From Pachyseris speciosa (taxonomy: Eukaryota > Cnidaria > Anthozoa > Scleractinia > Pachyseridae): a stretch of DNA of 64,000 nt. The translations under genes were made by a program, and so were the position numbers. The notes beneath the pieces were generated by a model, which ran no database searches, was not told the origin of the DNA, and saw nothing but the letters and a program-made list of their open reading frames with translations. Below are positions 10,765 through 22,100 of the stretch, one piece after another. The DNA is taken from the NCBI GenBank assembly GCA_016490735.1, contig JAEMWC010000452.1:185001-249000 (forward strand). Reading direction: 5' to 3'. Each line of letters starts with the position of its first letter. The first letter of the stretch is position 1.

Positions 10765-11569
10765 AAATTTGACGAACATCCTCACCCTATGGTGTTCAAA
10801 ACTTTACAAAAATCAAAATGTACGAGTCTTGCTACATTTGAGCATACTGTATTTGAAATATAAACATCTACTCCCCACTTTTTATCAAAGAATAAATCTT
10901 TTGAGTACACAACTTAATATTCAAAAACAGTCAGTTAACTTTAAAAACCCTTCTACTTTCCTATCCAAAGCTGAGAATAATTTGTCAAAACATCTGAAAA
11001 ACCACCAGCTAAATTTGATAAGAACAAATAAAAAACTAAAATTCTACTCCATCTTTAAAAATGAAACAAATCACTCTGAATTCATCAATCATATCCGGAA
11101 TCTTGAACATAGGCGTGTAGCTTCCAAATTTAGGATAGGAAATCATGATTTAAAAATAGAAACTGGAAGATTTACAATCCCCAAAACTCCTGAAGACCTT
11201 AGAATCTGTGATCATTGCAACCAAAATTCGGTTGAAAATGAACTGCACATATTATTTCACTGTGATCAATACAATGATTTGAGAAAAACTCTTTTTATTA
11301 AAATCAACGACCGAAATACATTATTTACACATTACAATATCCATGATAAAGTCTATTTTCTTTTTAACAATACTGATTCACATATCAGCAGGCTAGCTGC
11401 TAATTTCATCTTTCAAGCATTTGAAAGACGAAAGAAACAAAGTTAACTCTTCCGTTCCATCATATCTGCATTTCCTTAAACTTAGCTGTTTATTATTGTT
11501 ATTTTAATCGGTAACACCTGTACAAAATGGTAATACCGGCTGAATAAACTTGTTGTTGTTGTTGTTGTT
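10765..11569 (+). pseudogene. 5'-truncated LINE: reverse-transcriptase C-terminal region
   Basis: The open frame 10769-11446 (about 225 residues, very Lys/Asn-rich) ends with RICDHC...ENELHILFHCD, a CxxC-HxxxxC knuckle found near the C-terminus of many LINE reverse transcriptases, followed by a helical tail. The catalytic palm is absent, so only the 3' part was inserted. Stop codons lie directly upstream of 10769, and the frame has no ATG at its start (it opens with TTG). The 3' UTR ends in aataaacttgttgttgttg, a (TTG)n tail at about 11541-11569. The frame is still intact, so the insertion is fairly recent, but it cannot move by itself. Confidence 0.75.
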
Positions 11570-12588
11570 GAAATCGCACGTGCCCACAAGCTGACACGGT
11601 CTCGGACAGGAGACCATCCCAGTTATGGCCTTTTAGCATATACCAAATTGAAGAAACGTTGTCGGAAGAAGGTATAGAGCGTAAACGATACGAACATATG
11701 GAATTACGGAAGGGATAAAATAGTGGGCATTAACATTCAAAAAGTTCCCTCTTGGGATTGCGGCCAGCTCGTGGAACATAAATTTTTGTAGAAACAGATG
11801 GATGCTGGCCTTGCTTTTTTGAAAGAAGCAAAGTTGGCAAACAAAGTGCAGTAGCGGATGTAGTTTTACAACTTCATAACCTACATGCACATAGAAATAC
11901 AGCCATACGGCCCATAAGTGCAAGTGTTCGGAGTACGCTTTGGGCGTGCTAATCTTCAATGAAACTAAACAGCTCTTAAAACGCAAATAAGCAAATAGTT
12001 CAGAAATTTCCAAGAAACCCACTGGGTCGTACAACGTTTATTCAATCAGGTATATACTAAACCGGTGAATAGAATAGTACTATTAGCCATCATTCGATTG
12101 TTCTGATTGGCTACTCAACCTCTGAATAGTACGTATTTTCTAAAGTCCTGATTTTCACGCCCAAGATTTGTTTGTTTGTTTTTGGCAGAAATAAACAGAC
12201 TACCCACCATTTTGGCATAAGCCATAACACACTCCGCGGCTCGATAAATATCTATCGCAATCCACCTCCACTTGGGCGGATAAACTTGTTTGGATGGAGT
12301 AAGGAAGTGCCTTTTTTTCCGCTTTTCTTTCCTCAGCATCCTACAAACCAAATATTGCTGGTATATAAGTTCCCCGCCCGCCCCAACCTCTGTCGCCAGG
12401 GTCTATCAGGTTCTTTTGCAATGCAGGTGGAATACTCCCTGCACATTGTTGCTCAAACTCGGTTGCACAGCTGAAGATTAATTCCTGATCCAGGCTATTT
12501 TATAAGCTTCCAGGTCCTGAGGGACGAGTCTCTTCCTCCTTCTCGTGTTTAAGAGGGATGTAGTTAAAACAATGGAACTTGGAGGGTA
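11570..12588. other. Intergenic, no gene seen
   Basis: The longest open frame here (11633-12034, minus) has no recognisable domain, no splice context and biased Phe/Leu/Tyr content typical of chance frames in AT-rich DNA. Confidence 0.5.
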
Positions 12589-13306
12589 CAGTGGAATCTC
12601 GATTTATCAAAGTACCAGGGGATTCGTTATATCGAGGGTTCGTTATATCGAGGTCTTTTTCACGGAGGTCGATCCCTTCTGGTCAAAATTAAACGCGATT
12701 GTTTTATCGGCTTATTCAATTATTTTGATTGGCTGTTTATTTTATGTCACTGTCTATATATATATTTTTTTTACATTTTGTCTTGACTTTTTTTCGTTAC
12801 CTTCTGTGAATTTTTTTGGGACTACCCCCTACAAATTATCTTTTTAACACTGTACGAATTATTTTTGGCATCCTTTCCGAATATTTTTTTTCGCACTGTC
12901 TATGAATTATTTTTGGTTACCCTCCGCGAATTATTTTTTCGTACCGTCGAATTATTTTTGGTTCCGAGATACATTTCGACGGTACGAAAAATATATATAT
13001 ATTCGGAAAGGATGCCAAAAATAATTTCGTACAGTGTTAAAAATATAATTTGTAGGGGTAGTCCCAAAAAAAATTCACCGAAGGTAACGAAAAAAAGTCA
13101 AGACAAAATGTAAAATTATATATAGACAGTGACACAAAATAAACAGCCCGTTAAAAAAATTGAATAAGCCGATAAAAAAATCTCGTTTAATTTTGACCAG
13201 AACGGACATCCATATTTTTCCATACATAAAAGGTCGGGCTGAAGAATATCGTTCGTTATATCAAGGACGTCGTTATAAAGAGGTTCGTTAAATCGAGGTT
13301 TCACTG
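12589..13306. mobile_element. Pogo/Tigger-like non-autonomous element, long palindrome
   Basis: The ends cagtggaatctcgatttatc (12589) and gttaaatcgaggtttcactg (ending 13306) are inverted copies and lie between TA dinucleotides (12587-12588, 13307-13308). The TA target and cagtggaacctcga-type ends are those of the pogo/Tigger branch of Tc1/mariner. The two halves pair over most of their length (for example ggcatcctttccgaat at 12869 against ttcggaaaggatgcc at 13002). No transposase frame is present. Confidence 0.75.
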
Positions 13307-13593
13307 TATGTAGCTTTTCCAAATATTTCCTTTTGGATCTGATCAGTGACAGTACAAGTACGGCGGTACCCAAGGACAAGTTTCGGTAGATATCTGTTCG
13401 GTGGAGGGCTGTTCGCCTTAGGCATTCGGCATACTGAGATTAAACAGTGCACTCGGATCTTGGTAACTGAAGCATGGCCTAAAAGATTCGCAAGGAGGAA
13501 ATTTTCGGGCAATTAAAATTTCAGCTAAGGAATCAGAATAGATCAAATTCTTCTAGCTAACAAAAACATCACTTTAAACACACTTCAATCACC

Positions 13594-13595
<2 letters not shown>

Positions 13596-13626
<31 letters not shown>

Positions 13627-13650
13627 TATTATTATTATTATTATTATTAA
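13596..13650. repeat. (AAT)n followed by (ATT)n, hairpin
   Basis: An AAT run turns into an ATT run, giving a perfect AT-rich hairpin. It abuts the tail side of the SINE at 13659. Confidence 0.85.
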
Positions 13651-13658
13651 TATATTGT

Positions 13659-13913
13659 ATTAATAATATTTCTATAGCGCAAATTAACATGTAGATATGA
13701 TCAAATGCGCTTTACAATATGTGATCAAAAACAAATAATTCAAATAAACATAACATGATAAGAATCCCAACTGGAAGGAGGAAAACCATTTGACTATTTA
13801 CATGGATGACCGAGGAGTTGAACCAGGGACTACCCAGAACAACACCAGCTAGCGGCCAGAGCGGGATTTGAACCTGGGGCAACTGCATTGAAATGCAGCG
13901 CCCTACTGCCTCC
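13659..13913 (-). mobile_element. tRNA-derived SINE, family A, copy 1
   Basis: It aligns along its length with 43331-43584 in the same orientation; shared blocks include gcaaattaacatgtag and gatgaccgaggagttgaacc. On the minus strand the start resembles a type II tRNA (in copy 2, gatggccaagtgg and ggttcaaatcc). The tail lies at the low-coordinate end, next to the AAT/ATT array. Confidence 0.75.
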
Positions 13914-14071
13914 TTAAATAACTACTTAAAAATGTTTTTGTACAGCTCTTGGTTGATTTGGCTCGTTGGGTACCCCTGACAGTAGTATGCATCACAATAA
14001 TATTGCTTAGTTTACAGGAGAGCAAGGAATCATTTGACCAGTTCAAAGCTTTTGTACCTCATTTGTTGCAT

Positions 14072-14210
14072 ACTAGACTGCGAGCAGTCCCTCTTTCGAT
14101 CGCTAACTTCCGCTCGCCCCAATTTCCGCTCGCTCGCGCTGACTTCCGCTCGCCCGCTCGCGCTCACTCGCAAAATCGACGAAGGAAAGAGAGACTGCTC
14201 GCAGTCTAGT
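14072..14210. mobile_element. 139-bp foldback MITE
   Basis: Ends actagactgcgagcagt and actgctcgcagtctagt are perfect inverted copies. The interior is a GC-rich run of cgctcgc/ttccgctcgc repeats. It is non-coding; the short ORFs over it are artefacts. Confidence 0.8.
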
Positions 14211-14784
14211 TTCATACAGTCACCTGAAATTTTTAGCAGTACTTCGGCTTGAGCAGTTTGTAAAAAAAAAGGCCCCCGTAGTAGGGATCACCTGGATCAC
14301 GTTCGTCGACGAGTCTCAAAACTTTCACGAATGCAGCCTGCAAGCAAACTATCCGGTCCATCTCCGCAGACTACTTATCGTCATAAAAATATTATTTCCA
14401 AACTATTACTTGCTGGCTGGAAGAGGGAACTTTGTTCCTTGATTGGTAGGAGGGTAAAATACTTTCCTTTCCGACTCAGTGCTGAAACAACTTAACAGTA
14501 ATCTGAACATTCTTTCCCGGTCCTTCATTCCTCTGAAACTGAACATACCAAAGGGTATTTCTAAACCACAGAGTGTTCAGTTTCAAAGATGCCCAATGAT
14601 CAGGAGAAGTTGCTAGTCAAGAGCTTAAGTGAGTCCACCATCACTCACAATACGATTGTCCACAAGTCGCTTCAAATTCAGAGGAGCAGACCATCTCACA
14701 GAAGAGGCTATTTCTAAACAGGGTTCTTTTCAATTAAAAGACATCTCCCTGCGAAGAAGTAGCTGGCCATCATCTAAAGAAATC

Positions 14785-14931
14785 CGGGCTCTACCTCGGT
14801 GTAAAAACCTGTAAAACTCACGAATGATGTAAAACAAAGTAAACAAAACATTCCAAACAATGGCGTACAGCAAAACAATACCTCATAAAACAAAGCAAAC
14901 CTCGCCAGGTTTTTACACCGAGGTAAACCCG
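14785..14931. repeat. Small inverted-repeat element
   Basis: acctcggtgtaaaaacctg (14793) is mirrored by caggtttttacaccgaggt (ending 14924). Confidence 0.7.
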
Positions 14932-15288
14932 AAATCCGCCATCACTGTTCAGTATCCTTGACTGAATGACTCAAATTTTGAGTAGCTGACCATCTCACAA
15001 ATGTATGAAGGGCTGTTTACACACAGGGTTTAAACATGGTGTTATTTGAAAGTTCTAAAGGAGCCAGATCTAAAGAACAGTAATTTCATAAGCTAAAGAG
15101 AGCCTAACACCGCTGATCAGTGTCCTTTAGACACGAATCAGTTTTTCTGTACCTGAAGTCGACAATCTTCACTGTAGTTTAAAATGCTGAGTTTAGCTCA
15201 GTTATTGATGCCAAGTTGTTGCTTTCTTTCCTTTAAGGAATTAGACAATTCAGACATCCAAGTTTCAAGATACAGTAGTAACAACTCA

Positions 15289-15435
15289 CACCAAAATGGC
15301 AGCCAATTTATTATTCTTTTGTTTGTATGTTAATTAGCCCTCTTTGCCTCATTTTCACTTCGAAACTCTTTTGTATGTTGTACATGCTGACAAAGCAAAG
15401 AGGGCTAATTAATTAAATTGGCTGCCATTTAGGTG
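15289..15435. repeat. Small inverted-repeat element
   Basis: caccaaaatggcagccaat (15289) is mirrored by attggctgccatttaggtg (ending 15435), with an inner pair aattagccctctttgc / gcaaagagggctaatt. Confidence 0.75.
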
Positions 15436-16180
15436 TATGCCATCAAGAGTATCTAAGAGTTGATGATAGTTTAAAATATTTAGTAGAGCATTTAACCGTC
15501 CAGTCTGAATTCAACATTCTCTTCACTGCTATCCTTATATTTCTCATCAAACCAGTTGGGAGAATTTTTTTTAAGGTAAGCATCAAACATTTCAGATTTG
15601 ATGATTATTTCCTTTCAGTGATTCTCATGACCTGTGTTATCAAGCGGTGACATTGTAAGAGGAAATCAAATGCAGGTCACTGTGATTTTAAGTGAAATGG
15701 GCTTTGAGGTTTAGGGCCAGAAAAAAAGTGAAAGTTTGAGCATCTAATAATGGCATTCACATTCAAGGCTCTTTGAAACTGCAACTATAGCCAAAAGTGC
15801 ATGAGAGTTCACGGCCAAACATACAGAAAAAAAACTACACACTTCTTCAGAGACCACTAAAGTTCTTAAACATGTGTGAGAGGTGCAACCTAAAGAGGTC
15901 GAGTATTAAAACTTCCACCCATTCCAGTGAAAATGAGACCATTCAATGGCAAAACTGATCCACAGCTGCAGTTCAAGGAAAGGAGTTTAGTTTGAACCCT
16001 CATCAAGTCTTGCTGACCCTTAGTCTTGCTCAGCCAGAGCGCAAGGCTTAAACTTGTTCAGGACATCCTCATGACATGGAATACACTTTGTGGGAAAGTA
16101 CAACCACTCCTGTTACACAAAGCTTCTTTTTCATGGATCATAAAACAGTATTCTAAAAATTTTACAATAAATACACATCA

Positions 16181-19100
16181 CTAGATAAGTAATGACGGTG
16201 TTGGTTTCTTTCCGGGCCACGCCTCTTTGGCATATTTCTTTTTAGGAGCTTCAGGGATTGTCATTTGTGTATTTTGCATAGCCGGTCCCGCAGGTATTGG
16301 TTCTGGAGCGTGGTGTATTGGAGCACTTGGCAGTGTTGGAGAGGACACGTCGGGTGCTGAAGTGATTGTCACACGAGGTTTAAGATGGGCTGTAGGAGAG
16401 GTTGGACTGGTGGGTTCAGGAACAGGACCAGTTCCTGGGAGATTGGAGTAAAGACCTTGAGAGTAGGGGAAACTCTGAAGCCGTCGGGTAATATTCTCTG
16501 TTAAGCTTCCCATGGGTGAAACTGCCCCTCGCATTTTCTGTAAAAATTAGAAATAAAATTATTTGAATCAGAACCAAAAATGACGTACTTCCTATTATTA
16601 ACAATGTGCCTCCTGAGCTGGGGGTAACAAAATTAATGCCCATTCAAGCATTACAGTGGCTCCTTGAAGGCTAAAATCAGTGAAAGGCAGGTGCACCCAA
16701 CTAGAATAGTAAATTCTACATTTTCTGAAATGTTAATGTTACAATAATAATATTAACAATATTTATGATATCTTTCACTTAGTATGCACGGTGTGATTGG
16801 TCAATTTTACAGGCCATATTCTACAGTACGGCCCACTTCACTTCAACTAGTTTTCTTTCCCACGCACCGGATTAACCTCAGAGATATAATATCTTACTAG
16901 CCTTGTTTTCTCGGTCCGTACTGTAAGTTACGGATCCTTGTTTTTTCCCATTAATTTATGACCAGTGGAAAACAGGGAAAATTCGGTCTGTAACTTACAG
17001 TACGGACCTCAAACGCAGTTAAAAAGGGATATTTATTACTTATATTGCGCATTTCTATAAAAGTATTCAATGTGCATCACAAATCATAATAGTACTAAAA
17101 AGCTATGTTCAAATTAAAAATGTGTGATAAAGAAAACCAACAATTTCATACGATTTATGTAAAAACCTTTCTAAACATAATTGTCTTGAGCAAAGAAAAG
17201 TCTGGATATTGCCAGTGGTTCTGATATACTCTAACAAGGAGTTCCACAAAGTATGCACAGCTACATGTACCATGAATGAGTGGCCGCCAATACTCTTTTT
17301 AGTAATGACCGCTGGTCTACTGTGCTGTGAATACCATTTACATAACTTTACTATTTTTCCTCTGAGCCCTCCCTATTTTTTACACAAAAATTTAAGACAC
17401 CCATGAATTTTTGTTAAAATTTTGTAGGAGGATTACTTTTTCAGAGGCCAATGGTCACTTCTCATGCCCTACATGTCACATGGCATGACAAGGATTGATG
17501 ACAATGACTGCTACCCACTGGGAGCAAACATCAGACACTGCCACAATGGCTGGTTACGGCCTAACTTCAGTTGTTTGCCTCTACCTAAACTCTCTGAAGC
17601 AGAGCAAGTTATAAGGGTGTCTGCATTAAAGAGAATTAACCCATTCCAATTTCCGTATAAATGTAAGACCAGCATGGCCTACACATGTATATTGGAGAAC
17701 ACTGCAGAGTTCTGTTAAGACATTAAATCTGACTTAGACAAAGGAAATGATCTGCCTTGCTAGTTTAAATGAAAAGAAACCATTTATCAACACAGATCAG
17801 CAGGCTATATTTAGCTGCATCAATAATGTATACTGCACCTTGTTTGGAACCACAAGCGTTGTTTGAACCATATTTCTAAACTTTCCTACAGAGGGATCAA
17901 TATCCTCTGCAATGAAAAGAAACCGTCTATTACTATAACAAGCAATACACTACAAGTAACCACAACTGTAAAGACACTGCCTTTAAGCCCCAACATCCAC
18001 ATGAAAGTTCCTCTACTATTTTCCTTATATCTCACAATACTAGTTGGGAGAATATTATTTCATAAGAATATTATTATCAACTATAGACATTACTTTATTC
18101 TTGTGTACTGTATAAATGAAAGGGTAGAGACAAAGTAAGGAAAAATTGCATGACATTCATTGACTACTGGAATATGGAAAACCAAGCCAGACCCTGTGTC
18201 AAACCAACATGTCCAACGCAAATTCCAAATACCTCACCACTGCAGTCTACCATGTCTTCCATTTTCAATCCCAATAAGAAACTATCCTGAAATCTTTATG
18301 AGAAGACTGAGGTACAGTTTCACAGTGTTCCAGATAGAGGGCGGTCTCACATTGAAAACCCTGCTACATGACCTGGCAATTTGTAATGGTTTGGTGGGAG
18401 CAGTGAGAATTTGACCCGTTGGAATTTCTTGTTGATATCCTTCCCTTCCATTATAATAATGATCACTCTGTCTTTTGAAGTGAGTAATTTTTTTACTTAC
18501 TTTATTATTAATGAATCACTCCACGTAATGTATTCTTTTAATTTCTTTTGTGACTAGGGAGCCCAGGTTATATAAGCCTCTTGGTTTCTTCTGGGCTCCC
18601 TTGCCAGTTTAATAGTACTACATTATCAATGTATTTAATGGCTTTTTATTGGCTAAATAAATGAACTGAACTGAACTAATTAAAAAAAATTAAATTCCTT
18701 AAAAACTTATCTGGAACCCTGTTTGATGGTAAAAAACATTCATAAAATAAGCTAAAGAAATCTTTACCTGGATTTATAATTTCTTCTCCTTCTCTAAATG
18801 CCACAGATAATGATGATTTTCTCTTCCGTTTTAGTGATGTAACTCCTGCTAAGTTCGTACTCCCTTCTTCAATGCCAAGAGATGATATCCTCTTATTGTG
18901 GGCTGTGTTAAACTCTGTCAGATCCTATTAAAAAGAATAGCTATTGCTATTATTTCATGCTTTACTACAGTAAGCCAAATCCCAGCTTGCTAAGGGCCCA
19001 ATCATTTATCACACAAACTTCAGGCTAACAATGGAAATTCATCCAACTTTATGTGCATGTTGTATTAAAGCAACATGTACATTTATGTAAATAGGGTTTA

Positions 19101-22100
19101 ATACATGTGTATGCTTGAACTGCAAGTACAAATAATAATTATTATTATTACAGTCACTGTGATAAAAATAATAATAACAACAGTAAGTTATAACAATGAT
19201 GGAAACATGGAGTTACTATGGAGTGCTTTAATAATATTTGCGGGGATAGATGCATGTACCACTTGAAATGGACATGTTCATTAGTTCAGCTAAGGTATGA
19301 GATATGGCTTGACGTGCGGACTTCAACTGCGGGCTACAAAGGCCTTTTTTTATGCATAGATAAATGAAGTCAATAAAGTCAAAGTCAAATAGAAGCATAC
19401 ACTTTTTTTGCAATATTTACATTATTGCCATAATTTTTACTGTGCTATTTGCAACACTATACAGCATAACATTACAGGAACACATTACAAGACTTAAAGA
19501 ACATTACATATACACCGAATGCAAATATGGCGGACCACTGGGTCGGCGCCTGGGACGAGTCTTATGAAAGCAAGGCTAGTCAGGCTTCGCTGTTTTGTCT
19601 TGACATCTCCAGAACGTCTTTCTTCGTCGTCGATTTGGTTCATTTTGTTTCACCATCCCTACGTACTTTTGTGTTCCTGAATGCCACCAGAAGGGAGTGA
19701 AATCTTCTACAGAAGAGAAAGTGTTTTTTCTTCAGTTTCCCCGTTCGCCTCTGAGGGGAAAACAGACAAAGGAAAGGAGTTCACGATCGCCGAAGGAACT
19801 GTTTAAGTTGAGCCTGGTAGATCTTAGAAAATGTGTAAGCGATCGCATTTACCTACGAGTCGTTGTTATTTGGCTCAATGCTTTTACTGGTTTCAAAGAC
19901 GGGGCAGTTGAAGTTCATTCGCTTGGTTATTACACCGTAGTACTTGTTTCGTGCGATTCCGTGCGAGTGGATACGGACGGGTTTAACAAAAACTTCTTCT
20001 CTTGGGACAGAGGATGTCTTTCGAGAGGAGCTTTTCTTTACCTTGGGGAAGGTACTGGCCATGCAAATCGTGTTGGAACACCACCAGACACCACATAAGC
20101 TCGTCATTTAACCGATTTTTCTAAGATCTTCTATCCTGAAATGATGATGTAGTGAACAAACTTTAGTTCCCGCGGTGATCGTGAATTGTCGTCTCAGCGA
20201 ATTCCATTAATCCACAATTTTCCCTTAGAGGTGAACGGTGGAAGATTTTTATCCTTTCTCGAGGCATTCAGAAACACAGCGACTCATAGGCACAGCGAAA
20301 TAAACAGACCAGATCTGCAACGAAACGAGACTTTTCTGCAAAACAAAACATCAAGGCCTGACTAGCCTCGATTTCATGTAGCTCGTCCCGGGCGCCGACC
20401 GAGTGGTCCGCCATATTTGCATTCAGTGTATTTACGACAATAATTATATGCATTGCTACAATATTATAAGTATATAATTTTTGGCGAAATAAGGAACTTA
20501 CTGATATACCATGAGTTAGTTTAAAATTTGTAATGATGTTTTGTCTTTCCATGAATGAAAATCAAATGGTACCGTTTTTCTAAAAAAAAATAACATGGAA
20601 TAATGGCCAAAAAGACTTCAAGTGAACCCTAAGGTTATTTGAGGTGGTCCACACCCATCATAATTTTCAATACTTTATTTCTAATTTGCTCCAGGTGAAT
20701 TAAAGGTTGTTGTTGGTGGTGGAAGTGATTTTCAGTGGCAACTACATTGTAGCTACGTTTGACAACCTGAAAAGTGTTACATTGTAACTACAGCGTAGGA
20801 GTTCCACACCCTTACATCAAGCTCTGTATCTGACTCTGGTAGTCCTAGCAGTCCTCCCTTTGAATTCTCTTCACCATCCTCCTCCATATTTTCAGACGTA
20901 TTCTCCGACAACTTAAGACCTGTACTGGGCATCGCAGGCTTTTCTCGCAGAACATAACTCCTGGTAGATGCACCAAATCTGATCACGCTATCAACCTGAA
21001 CTTGTGTTGGTTTTTGTGCTTCTAAACGTATTGTTCCAATAAAAGTACCATGTGCTAAAAATTACAAAAGATGAGAATTGAACAAGTACGATTTATTTAT
21101 ACTGGCACTGAAGAGAGACGGGTAAAGGACCAGTGCTCAAAATGTAGCTTTTTTACAGAGTGTTTACAGTAACAAATAAATTTACCTCATCAGTTAATAA
21201 AATCCATAAATTTCGCAGTTTCTAAGTTGTAAACATGTAGAGCACATTACATTAGGTGATAAAATAATTCATCACGTGCAACAAACATGCTAGGATCAGA
21301 TCGCTTTAGAGTTTCCTGCCAAACCAGAGTCTTTAAGTTTGGCATGTAGCCACAACTTTATCAACTTAACTTTTTTTCATACAGGATCATGGAATAGTGT
21401 TGATCCATTTGGTTTGCATTTGCACATACAGTGTACATTGTGGGTTTATTAATAATTATGCCGAGATGCTCAGGGTTCAACATCTCCACTTTTGCCCAAT
21501 GCTAGTAAAAATGGAGTCGGGCTAGTAAAAATTACACATTCAGTAGTCCGTGGGCTAGTAGAATTAAGAGAATTAATTTAACGAGAATGACGATAAGGGA
21601 TGTATGGTATTAAAAAAGACCCATTCCCTAAATGGTCTTGACCAGAAAACTGTGGATCAACTGAAATCCTCTTAAAATTACACATGGTCTTATGTCTTAC
21701 TAAGCAAGGTCCCACTTACAGTGACCAAGATCCTGATCCAGTAGCCCAGGGGCTAGTGAGTCAGATGAACAGATGTCTAACTCTGGAGATACTTCATCGC
21801 TCTATGTGCATGTAGTGGTGAGCTAAGAAGTAACCTCTGCAAGTTTTAAAATCACTCTTTTCTTTGTGAAGTGTGCTGTCAAGTACATGTATGCAACTTT
21901 TCTTGAAAGAACACAAGGCTGCTTTACAGAACTGATTGTTCTTAACCAAACAGGAAGTTCAGAATTCATTGTTTCGAGTTTCTTTAAAAATTACAATGAC
22001 CTCTTAAAGAAATCCTTGATCAATCCAAAGAGCTGAGATTCCAAAAGTGAGGAGTCGCAAATAGATTTGACAAGACAAATAAATGACAAGCTTGGTGCAA

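Larger units (their letters stand above)
14211..16180. other. Intergenic with small inverted repeats, no gene seen
   Basis: Contains two hairpin elements (14785-14931, 15289-15435) described separately. The segment nearest 16180 is probably the 3' UTR and downstream flank of PPP1R8, since an AATAAA-type signal on the minus strand (tttatt) lies close below the stop codon. No other coding signal was found. Confidence 0.5.

Noticed and set aside
11633..12034. 133-residue minus-strand ORF
   Set aside because: No domain, no splice or start context, composition typical of chance frames in AT-rich DNA.
14034..14252. Arg/Ser/Leu-rich ORFs on both strands
   Set aside because: They are readings of the cgctcgc repeats inside a foldback element.
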